A DNA stretch of 64,000 nt from Priestia taiwanensis (GCF_014638355.1 NZ_BMFK01000001.1:1-64000); one strand, 5' to 3'; positions 1 through 7,991 are shown, counted from the stretch's first letter. The notes: generated by a model from the letters alone, not told the origin. Numbers and translations: made by a program.

Positions 1-849
1 GGCCAAACGTTCTATTACCACTACAATTCCCACGGCGATGTCATTGCGATGACGGACCAACAAGGAAAAGTAGTCGCAAGCTACGAGTACGATGCATGGG
101 GGAACGTCTTAAAGAGCGAAGCAACAGGACCAGCAGGGGACAATCCATTTGGTTATGCAGGTTATATGTATGACAAAGAGATTGGGATGTATTATCTAAT
201 TGCTCGTTATTACCAACCAGAACATGGTGTGTTCTTATCAGTAGACCCAGATCCAGGTGATGCGGATGATCCGATAACACAGAATGGGTATACGTATGCA
301 GGGAATAATCCAGTGATGCATGTTGATCCAGATGGAAATTGGTTCTGGGCTGTGGTGAATGTTGTATCAGCAGTTGTAAGTGCAGTAAAGACGTATCAAT
401 CTGGTGGAAGTTTTGGAGACGTTGTAAGTGCAGCGGCATATGAAATGGTTAGTGGACCACTTAAAGCATATAAGGCTGTTAAGAAAGTGGCTAGTTTAGT
501 TTGGAAGAAGCCTAAGCCAAAGAAGATGCCTTTAAAAATGGATTTGCAGATGTTTGCACATAAAAACCGAGTTAAAAAGCCCTTTGTACCTGCTGAATAT
601 TGGACTAGAAAAGCTCCATATCATTCTACTCCAAGTTCGAAGGTAACCCATTATAGGTATTATAATGGAAAAAAAGAAAAATCAACTGTGATATATGATA
701 AATTTGGTAGACAAAAATATCGAATTGATCATTCGAATCACAGTATGCCAAAGAACCACTCAGTTCCACATTTACATGAATATAAATATGGACGTGGATA
801 TGGGCCGAAAGGAAAAGAATATAGATATAATTTTTGGAGGAAAAAATAA
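1..849 (+). CDS. Rhs/WapA-type polymorphic toxin, C-terminal end (5' truncated by window)
   Basis: The reading frame is open from base 1, so the gene starts upstream; 282 residues are visible. The first ~115 are the end of an Rhs/YD-repeat core, with YEYDAWGN, an RYY motif and the terminal DPDG at about residues 113-116. A hydrophobic pretoxin segment (WFWAVVNVVSAVVSAV) follows, then LKMDLQMFA, which resembles the LQxFA motif found before toxin domains in Firmicutes. The last ~90 residues form a distinct basic tip with YDKFGRQKYRIDHSNH and H-x2-PHLH. By family knowledge the Rhs core encapsulates a variable C-terminal toxin, often a nuclease, delivered to neighbouring cells. The His-rich tip suggests a nuclease, perhaps of a Ntox24-like class; this is inference. 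The next gene overlaps the stop and is the likely immunity gene. Confidence 0.88.
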   Translation, partial: GQTFYYHYNSHGDVIAMTDQQGKVVASYEYDAWGNVLKSEATGPAGDNPFGYAGYMYDKEIGMYYLIARYYQPEHGVFLSVDPDPGDADDPITQNGYTYAGNNPVMHVDPDGNWFWAVVNVVSAVVSAVKTYQSGGSFGDVVSAAAYEMVSGPLKAYKAVKKVASLVWKKPKPKKMPLKMDLQMFAHKNRVKKPFVPAEYWTRKAPYHSTPSSKVTHYRYYNGKKEKSTVIYDKFGRQKYRIDHSNHSMPKNHSVPHLHEYKYGRGYGPKGKEYRYNFWRKK

Positions 850-1226
850 TGAAAAAATGGTATGAAGGAACAGAAATAGAAAAGAAAATACCTGATTTTA
901 AATCAATTTATATTAGATATATTACAAATCTTTATTACTACATTGATTATAATTCTCATTATGATCAAATCTCATTCTTAGAAATAACATTCTTATTAGA
1001 GGTAGATATAAAAAAGTTTACTTTGAATATAAAATTTAGTGATGTTTCTTCTTTTGATTTAACAGGGTTCGGAAATAGTTTCAACCAATTAGTAGGTTTT
1101 GAAATAAGCAATTTAAATAACAATGGGTTTGAAAAGAATAATAAGTACTTAGTGGAAGATTATGAGGACGGGAGTATTAAATTTTATTGCGCAAGCATAG
1201 AAATAGTATCCCTAGATGAAGTTTAA
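849..1226 (+). CDS. Probable cognate immunity protein (Imm50-like)
   Basis: A 125-residue acidic, soluble protein with no signal peptide or membrane segment. The ATG at 849 overlaps the toxin stop codon by one base (TAATG) and has a GGAGG ribosome site at 836-840, so the two are translationally coupled; an upstream in-frame TTG at 834 is less likely. The C-terminal half (FEISNLNNNG, then YLVEDYEDGSIKFYC) resembles the Imm50-type immunity fold from memory, but I cannot confirm the family. Position directly after an Rhs toxin tip is the strongest evidence of role: it should bind and neutralise that toxin in the cytoplasm. Confidence 0.75.
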   Translation: MKKWYEGTEIEKKIPDFKSIYIRYITNLYYYIDYNSHYDQISFLEITFLLEVDIKKFTLNIKFSDVSSFDLTGFGNSFNQLVGFEISNLNNNGFEKNNKYLVEDYEDGSIKFYCASIEIVSLDEV

Positions 1227-1391
1227 CTTTTACAAGGGATAGTGATACATCGCCATTAAGGGGTTACGCCACATCGCTATCAAGCTAAGAGCGCCAAGAG
1301 AGTATATGCGAGTGTGTTTCTTTGAAATTTCTATGACTCTATTAAAGATGCGCATAACAAATAAACCTATTAATTAGGTGTTAAAAAAACA

Positions 1392-2825
1392 TTATGCAAC
1401 TTTGTAACTTTTTGACATCGTATAATCATACACAATACCTAAGATATCAAAGACGGTTTTCTTTTCGTACCGATGAGATTTTCTCCCGTTTTTCTCTAAA
1501 AGGTAAAACAAACGCAGCAAAACTTTTAATAATTTATCGGTTCCATTCTGTATTCCCCCATAAAACAATAGATAATAATTCTTTATCATATAGATGGATT
1601 TGTATTCACTTAACTCTTTCTTTTTCTTGTCTAAAAGTAACTGACGCATTTTGAACATCGTCGATGAACAGAGTAAAATGCTAATGAGTTGCCCGTATAA
1701 ATGGCATTCTAAGCGTTCTTTTTTGATTTCTTTACACTTGTCAATTTGAAAGAAAGATTTCCATGTTTTGAACAAAATTTCAATTTGCCAGCGTAAGGAA
1801 TATAGGTCATGGATATGTTCCGTTGGAACATTTTCTACAGAAAGATTTGTAATATATACGTTGATCCCACTTAATCGTTTACTTCGTTCTTTGTAGATAA
1901 TACCTTTCTTCTTTTCCTTTTTAGCTTGTTCTTTTAGTCTTTTCTCTGTTTGCTCTTTTGTTAATCGATGAATAATAACACGAGATGGTAATTTTTGATA
2001 CTGTCCAATGTATGCTTCCGAAATCTCCATTGTTTGACCAGGAGACAATTGATTCATAAGTTCTTCCATATCTAACTGAATATAGAGTGTTCCTTTCTTC
2101 ACAGTCCCATTTTGAAAATACTCTGGCTTCTCATTCTTGCGATAGATTCGGGAATTTAATTTCAGACGTGAGATATAGTAGGCCCCTTTATCATGGATAC
2201 CCTGTAAGTCATGTAAATCGAAATAGCCTAAATCTCTTATATACAAGTCTTTTGATCGAATGGTCTGTAGGGTTGTGGAACCAAAGGTTTTATCATTTTC
2301 TCTTCCTTCTCCTACATAAACGTGCAGGAACTTCCCACTCAATAGATAATACTCTAATTGAATTTTGACTCCTGCCGTATGGCTACTTCCACCTGAACCT
2401 TGGTAATGTGAAGAAAACGTATCTGGAAGCTGAAATGTTGTAGAATCTAGAACCCGAATGTTCTTAAAGGTCGTGGAATATTGATGAATTATTTCTTTTG
2501 TGGAATAAATTCTTTGAGTTAAAAGATTAGCTAGAACCTGTTCGAGAAACTGTACTGCGGAAGCATTAAATCGTTGGTTAAGCCCTTCAGGGCTGATAAG
2601 AACACCTGTAGATGCTTCAAGATAGCTACATAATTGTGTGAGTGATGTACTTGCAACCTGCTGGCTGAGCCATACACATAAACCAACTAACTCCTTTGCC
2701 TGATATTTACTCTTTCGCTGAACAAATCCTTTTTCTTTAGCTAGGTGTTCTAGGACGTCAGGGGACATATATCGTTGTAATTCTTCAGCAATTGGTTGAA
2801 GTTCGTCAAGAATCGAAAGATTCAT
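1392..2825 (-). CDS. IS231-type transposase (IS4 family, DDE)
   Basis: A 477-residue transposase, the normal IS231 length. It catalyses cut-and-paste movement of the element. The IS4 signature Y-x2-R-x3-E-x6-K is present (YSLRWQIEILFKTWK), and the other acidic catalytic positions are likely the Asp in VLDSTTFQLP and in IRDLGYFDL. The start MNLSILDELQ at 2825 gives a 10-base spacing to AGAAAGGA at 2836-2844; an earlier ATG at 2837 overlaps that ribosome site and is less likely. The ribosome site is paired in a hairpin (see separate entry). No frameshift or stop is visible, so it may be active. Confidence 0.9.
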   Translation of the reverse strand: MNLSILDELQPIAEELQRYMSPDVLEHLAKEKGFVQRKSKYQAKELVGLCVWLSQQVASTSLTQLCSYLEASTGVLISPEGLNQRFNASAVQFLEQVLANLLTQRIYSTKEIIHQYSTTFKNIRVLDSTTFQLPDTFSSHYQGSGGSSHTAGVKIQLEYYLLSGKFLHVYVGEGRENDKTFGSTTLQTIRSKDLYIRDLGYFDLHDLQGIHDKGAYYISRLKLNSRIYRKNEKPEYFQNGTVKKGTLYIQLDMEELMNQLSPGQTMEISEAYIGQYQKLPSRVIIHRLTKEQTEKRLKEQAKKEKKKGIIYKERSKRLSGINVYITNLSVENVPTEHIHDLYSLRWQIEILFKTWKSFFQIDKCKEIKKERLECHLYGQLISILLCSSTMFKMRQLLLDKKKKELSEYKSIYMIKNYYLLFYGGIQNGTDKLLKVLLRLFYLLEKNGRKSHRYEKKTVFDILGIVYDYTMSKSYKVA

Positions 2826-2835
2826 AAAAAACGCC

Positions 2836-2864
2836 ATCCTTTCTTATAATTCTATAGAAAGGAT
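2836..2864 (-). promoter_or_regulatory. Hairpin sequestering the transposase ribosome binding site
   Basis: On the transposase mRNA, ATCCTTTCT pairs perfectly with AGAAAGGAT (9 bp, 11-base loop). The downstream arm is the ribosome binding site. Insertion sequences commonly use such structures to block translation from read-through transcripts; this role is inferred here. Confidence 0.6.
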
Positions 2865-3120
2865 AACGTTTTATTTACTTGATGAATAGTGAATAATCTT
2901 AGCTTGATGGGGATGTGACGTGACCCCTAGAATGTTGCGTTATGTTACCTAAGAATGTATGGGATATTCATTAATTAGTACAGACATAAAAGTGATTAGA
3001 AAATACATCATAATATATTGTTTTACAAATATTTACACTTTTTTCAAAAGATGTGCTAAAATTTATTATGAAATTATTCTAAATATTTGAATAATAAATT
3101 TTAAGGGGGAAGGGAAAGAA

Positions 3121-4254
3121 ATGAAAAAAATAATAATATCTATGCTATCTTTATCTTTTGGGTTAGTTAGCATAGCGCCATTAAGTGCAAATGCAACTAC
3201 ACCTATTGAAACTAATAAAAAGGAAATATCTGTGGAAGAATTAGGAATAAAAGGAGCAGTGGATAAGTATTTTAAGTGGTATTTTGAATCTGTTAATGAT
3301 CTTTCTAAAAGTAATATCGCAGAGTTAGACAAGATTATTAAAAATGATAATCTAAAAGAGTTTCAATTAGTTAAGGCTAAACTTAAAAATGAATGGTATA
3401 AAGAATTTAATAACGCTTTAGCAAGTTATGATGTTTCTATTAATTATGATAATGTTGATATAAACGGTAATGAAGCTAATGTTTCTGTTCGTGTAGGAAA
3501 TAGTGTAAGGGATAAAAATAATTTAGATGTGTTACAAGAAGAAGGTCTTCTCGATCATAAGTTATTGTTAATTAAAGATAGTGGTAACTGGTATGTAAAG
3601 GATGATTATTTTACAGATAGTTCATTTGATTACAACTTTGATGAAAAAACTATGAAAGAGACTTCCGATCAACCGTTAGTTACTCGTACAAAAGAGTTAA
3701 AGGAAAACTTAGTAAATATAGAAATGGATTTTAAAAATTATAAGAAGACACTAGAAATAACACAAGCAGAGCAAGAAAAACGTCTTATGCCACGTTTTTA
3801 TGGTGGATATAATGGACAAGCAGCGGCAAATTATGCTTTAAGGTGGGCAGAAGGCCAAAATCCTGCTTACAATTTTTATCCTAATGTAGATTGTACTAAC
3901 TTTGTCTCTCAAGCATTAGTTGCAGGAGGAGTAAGACAAGATGGTACTTGGTTTTCAAAAGGCGTAGGCAAAGCTGATAGTAATGCCTGGGTAAGAGTTC
4001 TTGAATTAAGAAATTGGTTAGTAAACAAAGGATATGCGAAAGAAACAATTCGACATGGTAATGGAAAAGTAGGTAATCTTGTTCAACTTTTTAGTACGAA
4101 GAAAAATAGATATAGTCATACAGTAATAATTACGGCTTCAAACCCACGTAGCGGAGAAATTTTTGTATCCGCACATTCTGATCCTAAGCGTAATGCGCCT
4201 TTAAGTAGTTATTATATGAATTTCTCTACCGAAAGGCATTTAGATTTATATTAA
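3121..4254 (+). CDS. Secreted protein with C-terminal Amidase_6 domain
   Basis: 377 residues. An N-terminal Sec signal peptide (lysines, hydrophobic core, likely cleavage after SANA or NATT, ~residue 26) is followed by an accessory region with a DUF-like alpha/beta fold (~30-170), a linker, and a C-terminal putative amidase domain (~225-377). That domain has DCTNFVSQALVAGG with the presumed nucleophile Cys258 and a downstream His333 in YSHTVII, the layout of Cys-His amidases/NlpC-P60-like peptidoglycan hydrolases. Likely role: cell-wall or extracellular amide hydrolysis; substrate unknown. The ribosome site AAGGGGGAAGGG is strong. It sits with the following lipoprotein between two sets of IS231-like ends and is probable cargo. 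Confidence 0.75.
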   Translation: MKKIIISMLSLSFGLVSIAPLSANATTPIETNKKEISVEELGIKGAVDKYFKWYFESVNDLSKSNIAELDKIIKNDNLKEFQLVKAKLKNEWYKEFNNALASYDVSINYDNVDINGNEANVSVRVGNSVRDKNNLDVLQEEGLLDHKLLLIKDSGNWYVKDDYFTDSSFDYNFDEKTMKETSDQPLVTRTKELKENLVNIEMDFKNYKKTLEITQAEQEKRLMPRFYGGYNGQAAANYALRWAEGQNPAYNFYPNVDCTNFVSQALVAGGVRQDGTWFSKGVGKADSNAWVRVLELRNWLVNKGYAKETIRHGNGKVGNLVQLFSTKKNRYSHTVIITASNPRSGEIFVSAHSDPKRNAPLSSYYMNFSTERHLDLY

Positions 4255-4290
4255 TTAAGGAATATTTATTAAAGAGAATGGGGGCTCGTC

Positions 4291-4755
4291 ATGAAAAAAA
4301 ATATTATACTAGCTATCTTATTTATCATGTTTGGGGTTTTCATTGGATGTACAAAAGAAAGTGACAAACAGGTAGTTAAGAAAGATTTAGTGAATCAGAA
4401 TCCTCAACAAGTAATAGAAGATTATTTTAAATATATGAATGAAAAAAATGAGAAAAAATTAAATTCGCTATATTATGAAAAAATAAGCGATTTTCATTCT
4501 GATAATGTAGAAGAGATTAAACTTGTTAGTATTAAAGAAGATACGACAAATAACAGGACAGATTCGTATTTGATATACGGTCCTGGAAAAAAACAAGGTA
4601 TAAAAAAAGAAAATATAAAAGCATACGATGTAACATATGAAGTTAAATTTAAAGAAAATATTGGACCTTTAACGAGTGGTATACATGATACATCTTTTAT
4701 AATTATCCGTGATAGTGAGGATAGCCCATGGTTAATTGGCTCACAAGGACAATAA
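4291..4755 (+). CDS. Lipoprotein with DUF4829-like domain
   Basis: 154 residues. A lipoprotein signal peptide ends in FIGC, giving a lipidated Cys20 on the outer face of the membrane. The rest has NPQQVIEDYFKYMNEKN and a C-terminal SPWLIGSQGQ, a pattern I associate with DUF4829/NTF2-like Firmicute lipoproteins of unknown function. It lies 36 bp after the amidase, with its own GGGGG ribosome site, and is followed by a terminator, so the two probably form a bicistronic unit. Function is unknown. Confidence 0.65.
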   Translation: MKKNIILAILFIMFGVFIGCTKESDKQVVKKDLVNQNPQQVIEDYFKYMNEKNEKKLNSLYYEKISDFHSDNVEEIKLVSIKEDTTNNRTDSYLIYGPGKKQGIKKENIKAYDVTYEVKFKENIGPLTSGIHDTSFIIIRDSEDSPWLIGSQGQ

Positions 4756-4789
4756 ATAAACTATTAGGCAAAGAAAGAGTTTAAGAAGA

Positions 4790-4819
4790 AAGGACTTATC
4801 ATTGATAGGTTCTTTTTTT
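4790..4819 (+). terminator. Rho-independent terminator after lipoprotein gene
   Basis: AAGGACTTATC and GATAGGTTCTT form an 11-bp stem with a 3-base loop (two G-U pairs), followed by a T run. Confidence 0.8.
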
Positions 4820-4837
4820 GTTATGGGGGTCCCGCCA

Positions 4838-4956
4838 CATCGCCATCAAGCTAAATGTTTATTACACCCCCAGAACGAAATTTTTAGGATTTCTTGTAAC
4901 GAAAAAGCCTATTTATCGTTTTGGGGGTGGCTTGTTTTCTTAGGTTGATGGCGATG
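4838..4956. mobile_element. 119-bp mini-element with IS231-like ends
   Basis: The ends CATCGCCATCAAGCTAA (4838-4854) and CTTAGGTTGATGGCGATG (4939-4956) are inverted copies of the IS231-type terminus seen at 1272 and 2915. The interior has no coding capacity but contains a second inverted pair (ACCCCCAGAACGA with TCGTTTTGGGGGT). Flanking GGGTCCCGCCA (4827-4837) and GGGTTACGCCA (4957-4967) agree at 9 of 11 positions as direct repeats, which would fit a target duplication. It is probably a non-autonomous element mobilised by IS231-type transposase. Confidence 0.55.
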
Positions 4957-4969
4957 GGGTTACGCCAAC

Positions 4970-5120
4970 AAAACGCGAATTTCGTACGCTAAGCAAATTT
5001 CGACACGAAAAAACTGATTTTGGTGTACGCTAAGGATTTTTAGATGGTGTAATAGAAATGGTCGTTTTTGTTACGTGGTAAAGCCATTAATATCAAGCTT
5101 TTTTCCTTAGCGTACAAAAT
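4970..5120. repeat. bcr-like dispersed repeat (B. cereus group)
   Basis: A noncoding ~150-bp block built around TGTACGCTAAGGA (5024-5036) and its perfect 13-base inverse TCCTTAGCGTACA (5104-5116), with a third related copy CGTACGCTAAGC at 4983-4994. Length and composition resemble the bcr1-class repeats of the B. cereus group, but the family name is from memory and unverified. It abuts the mini-element and separates it from Rhs remnants. Confidence 0.45.
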
Positions 5121-5126
5121 TGTCAA

Positions 5127-5379
5127 AATGTTGGTGCGACTGGTTACAAAGTATGGATATACAACGGAAAAGACTATGAACCATTTGATGTCGGAAATGT
5201 AACTACATGGACAACTCAGAATCAGAATATTCGGCCTACGGAAGCGGAGATTACATCTGATGGGAAATACACGTACAAATGGAAGGTTTGCTGCAGAAAT
5301 ATGGGAGAAGACTCATGTCCTTCGTGTTAATGCTAAGCAAATAAAAAAGATGGGTAAGCCGTTTCATTCACGTCCATAA
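5127..5379 (+). pseudogene. Rhs core and toxin-tip remnant
   Basis: The frame from 5127 encodes GATGYKVWIYNGKDYEPFDV and then a YD-repeat piece (SDGKYTYKW), both typical of Bacillus Rhs/WapA proteins. At about 5283 the sense frame shifts, and a short basic tail ending KKMGKPFHSRP runs to a stop at 5377-5379; this looks like the last residues of a toxin domain. There is no start, no complete core, and two unrelated Rhs parts are fused, so this is a deletion relic of an older Rhs gene or orphan tip cassette. The next gene would be its immunity partner. Confidence 0.65.
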
Positions 5380-5404
5380 ATGATATTGAAGAGAGGTGGA
5401 ACAT

Positions 5405-6122
5405 ATGCCGATTATAAAAAATATCGATTTATTTAATCCGCATGACAGAGAAAAAAATAGGAAGTTTTATTTAGAAACAAGGTGTATGTCGTTATTATAT
5501 CGTCGTTTACTTCCTACGTTAAAAACAGAGGAATATAGAGGTGTGTTCATTAATTGTCTTTCGAGCATAGATGAAATAGATGATCCCTATGATGATTTAT
5601 ATTTAATGTTCGATCATTTGACGATATTTATAGAGAGAGACATGAATGAATATTCATGTCTCTCTACGAACATAGAGAAAAAAACGTATATGTTAGATGC
5701 AATTCAAGAAGGCATGGAAAAAGCTGCAGATCAACTTAAATGGGACAAAGAAATATTATATAAGGTTTACCAACAAGTTGTCGATTTTAATTATGTAAAC
5801 GAATATATTTATACAAAGAAAAGTAGCCCGAATCGAAAGTATGTATGTAGTATCATATGTGAACATGATGTTTCACATATTGATGTTTATATACAAGTGA
5901 AAAAGAGATACGGTAAAAAAGTAATTGGAAAAGAAAAAATTTATCGGACGCGTTATACAGATGAAGAATATCTTTTTTTTTCATTTTGGAAAAGTAGAAT
6001 GGACAAGCGATAATTCAGTGGTATTTTCGCATAAGTGGATGCCAAGAAAGTGTATGGTAACATTTGTAGAGAAAGAGAATTCTAAAGAAATATACTGGGA
6101 ATTGGAAAAAATTAAAAGTTAG
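5405..6122 (+). pseudogene. Frameshifted putative immunity gene (T9 run)
   Basis: Reading from the ATG at 5405 (AGAGGTGG ribosome site) gives 202 residues ending at 6013. A second frame continues the protein without a break from about 5982 to 6122 (HFGKVEWTSDNSVVFSHKW). The two join at nine consecutive T residues, 5973-5981. Removing one T gives a single 238-residue soluble acidic protein. Position right after an Rhs toxin tail suggests an immunity protein; the family is not recognised. The shift may be a real mutation, a sequencing error, or slippage-dependent switching. A perfect 14-bp inverted repeat lies inside the gene at 5634-5665. Confidence 0.55.
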
Positions 6123-6461
6123 ATGATATAACTAGTGATTTAGCCAAACGAGTAATACGGTATTTAATTGAGAAGGTAGCTAATTTTAAGAAAGTCCCTA
6201 AAGTTAAAAAGGCATCTCGACCAAAGTATGTGCCTACGGATGCTAAGGGGAAAAACTAGGATTGCCAAGAAATAAAGGCGGAAAACTAGTGAATGGTACT
6301 TCTCATATACCAACTTCTATGTATCCACACTCTCAGATTGGAATTAAAGAGGGAGGCCGATTTGACGGACAGATTGGACAGATCACGATAGAAGGGATCA
6401 TAAAAATCCTCATTCCCATCGAGCTATATTTAAGAGTGGCTCATGGAGTTTTAAAGAATAA
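6122..6461 (+). pseudogene. Degenerate Rhs toxin tip (HxxPHxH class)
   Basis: Three frames must be joined. Frame A from 6122 gives a basic pretoxin linker ending RPKYVPTDAKGK and stops at 6257. Frame B continues with LPRNKGGKLVNGTSHIPTS, PHSQIGIKEGGRF and stays open past 6383. Frame C gives DHDRRDHKNPHSHRAIF and ends at 6461. The composite resembles a complete toxin tip with D-H...H-x2-PH-x-H residues, the same layout as the intact tip at 750-790. With two frameshifts and no upstream core it should be inactive. Confidence 0.6.
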
Positions 6462-6487
6462 TTCTAAGAGGGGATGGGCTTATATAT

Positions 6488-6958
6488 TTGAAAAAAATGA
6501 ATTTTATTTTAAGACTACGTGGAAATGATTTTTTTAACGATGAACTTTCTTGTTTAGGTTGGCAATTTACCGAAATATTAATGTGCCTAAAGGATTATAT
6601 GAAAAGCTATGACTGGTATATTTTTGATGTATTAGGTACTAGTAAATTATCTCTTTTCGAATTGTTTCCAAAGAATTCTATGGAACTATGTATTATTTCT
6701 TCAATTGAAGAATTAATTGATAAAGTGAAAGAGGTAGTTCAATTTGAGTCAGGGGTTTTTATTGCTATCAAAAAAGGGATAGCAGTAGAGTGGGATCACA
6801 ATTATTTACCTGAAACAGAAGAAGATGAGGGATTACAACACTCATTCGCGGATTTAGAGATTCGTCTTTTTGATTATTCTTTTTTCGAAATATATGGTAA
6901 CGATAGAAAGGTGAAAAAAAGAATATTAAGTCATTTTGAGAGAAAGATAAGTAGATAG
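6488..6958 (+). CDS. Putative immunity protein after degenerate toxin tip
   Basis: 156 residues, no signal peptide or membrane segment, acidic and rich in aromatics. The TTG at 6488 has a GAGGGG ribosome site ~12 bases upstream; an ATG at 6497 is the alternative. I do not recognise the family. It follows the toxin relic by 26 bp, the usual immunity position, and remains intact although the toxin is broken. That fits retention of immunity against toxins of neighbours. No domain-level function can be assigned. Confidence 0.6.
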   Translation: MKKMNFILRLRGNDFFNDELSCLGWQFTEILMCLKDYMKSYDWYIFDVLGTSKLSLFELFPKNSMELCIISSIEELIDKVKEVVQFESGVFIAIKKGIAVEWDHNYLPETEEDEGLQHSFADLEIRLFDYSFFEIYGNDRKVKKRILSHFERKISR

Positions 6959-7171
6959 TTAGTATATAAGTTCATCTAATATAATCGACATGATTGTGGA
7001 TATACAAAGTAAATCAATACACAACTAATATGATATTTCCATGTCGAAACAATGAGCTTAACTTATATAGTATAGCAATTTCTTAGATAAAGAATAATTT
7101 AGCTTGATTTCTTTTTATAAAGATTAAAAGTGAATTCATAGACACGAATAATAAAAGAGGAGATGAATAAG

Positions 7172-7651
7172 ATGGCGGCAGAGAAAGCAGATGTTTTCAC
7201 ATTAGCAAGATTTGGTGATTATGAATCATTTAAAAAAAGGTTTGTGTTAGAAGAAATCAATAATAAGGATGAATTTGGAGGAGGCCTCTTACATGACGCA
7301 ATCGCAGGAGAAAATTTTGATATTGCGTTGTTCTTGATAGAAAGTGGTTTTAATGTAAATATGACAGATGAAGATGGTAATACAGCGCTACATTTAATTG
7401 GTGAACACCCTAATTTGGAGGTAGCTAGACTGATTCTAAATAGAGGTGGAGATTTGAATATTAAGGATAAATATGGAAACAATGCATTGTGGGTAGCGGT
7501 TTTTAATTGTAAGAGTCGATATTATGATTTGGTTGAGTTGTTTATGCAGTATAATCCAGATACAACGTCAAAAAATAAAGCAGGTAGGTCTCCAATAGAT
7601 TTCGCAAAACAGGTAGGGGACGATAAATTAGTTGAAATGTTAGAGAAGTGA
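7172..7651 (+). CDS. Ankyrin-repeat protein, likely immunity protein
   Basis: 159 residues from the ATG at 7172, which sits 9 bases after GAGGAG; an ATG at 7163 is too close to that site. Ankyrin repeats are visible: GGLLHDAIAGENFDIALFLI, DGNTALHLIGEHPNLEVARL, YGNNALWVAVFN and a capping AGRSPIDFAKQVGDDKLVEM. Ankyrin proteins act as protein-binding scaffolds and are a known immunity class in polymorphic toxin loci. No intact toxin precedes it, so it may be an orphan immunity gene. Cytoplasmic location is expected, since there is no signal peptide. Confidence 0.7.
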   Translation: MAAEKADVFTLARFGDYESFKKRFVLEEINNKDEFGGGLLHDAIAGENFDIALFLIESGFNVNMTDEDGNTALHLIGEHPNLEVARLILNRGGDLNIKDKYGNNALWVAVFNCKSRYYDLVELFMQYNPDTTSKNKAGRSPIDFAKQVGDDKLVEMLEK

Positions 7652-7881
7652 TGGGGTAAGAAGAAGGGTAAATCAGTTGTTAGTAGAAGATGTTGGGAAT
7701 GAAATTGTATATGCTAGATTCCTTGGTACGTTGAAATGGGAGAATGAAAACCATATTGTAGTAGCATCTAAAACAAGTAGTTAGATGGCGGAAGTACACC
7801 TAGAGTAACTATCTCTTAAATAGATTCCTTTCTTTATTGTAGATTACATCAGTGATTTTATGATACGGAGGGATATTGTTT

Positions 7882-7950
7882 ATGATGGAAACACTTGAAA
7901 CGAGAAAAATTCGTGAAGAACTAGATGTAGAAACTCTTTTGGAATTATAG
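7882..7950 (+). pseudogene. 22-codon ORF, probable truncated gene start
   Basis: An ATG with a good ribosome site (GGAGGGATATT) opens a 22-residue frame, MMETLETRKIREELDVETLL, ending at a TAG. The following sequence switches to Rhs fragments. It is either the 5' stump of a deleted immunity gene or a small peptide; no family is recognised. Confidence 0.3.
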
Positions 7951-7991
7951 AAGTTTGTTTTAATCTCTATCGAGGATTAACAAGGAGAAAT

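Larger units (their letters stand above)
1260..2927 (-). mobile_element. IS231-like insertion sequence (IS4 family)
   Basis: The element is bounded by imperfect inverted repeats at 1260-1289 and 2898-2927, which match at 26 of 30 positions. The inner 18 bp of each (CATC..ATCAAGCTAAG) correspond to the usual IS231-type terminal repeat; the outer 12 bp (GGGGTYACGYCA) are also shared. One transposase gene fills the interior. Total length, ~1.65 kb, is normal for IS231. No direct target duplication is seen outside the 30-bp repeats. A 12-base fragment of another such end (CATCGCCATTAA) lies just outside at 1248-1259, which suggests repeated insertion here. Confidence 0.85.

Noticed and set aside
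1394-2368. Plus-strand ORFs within the IS231-like element
   Set aside because: They are shadows of the transposase gene on the minus strand.
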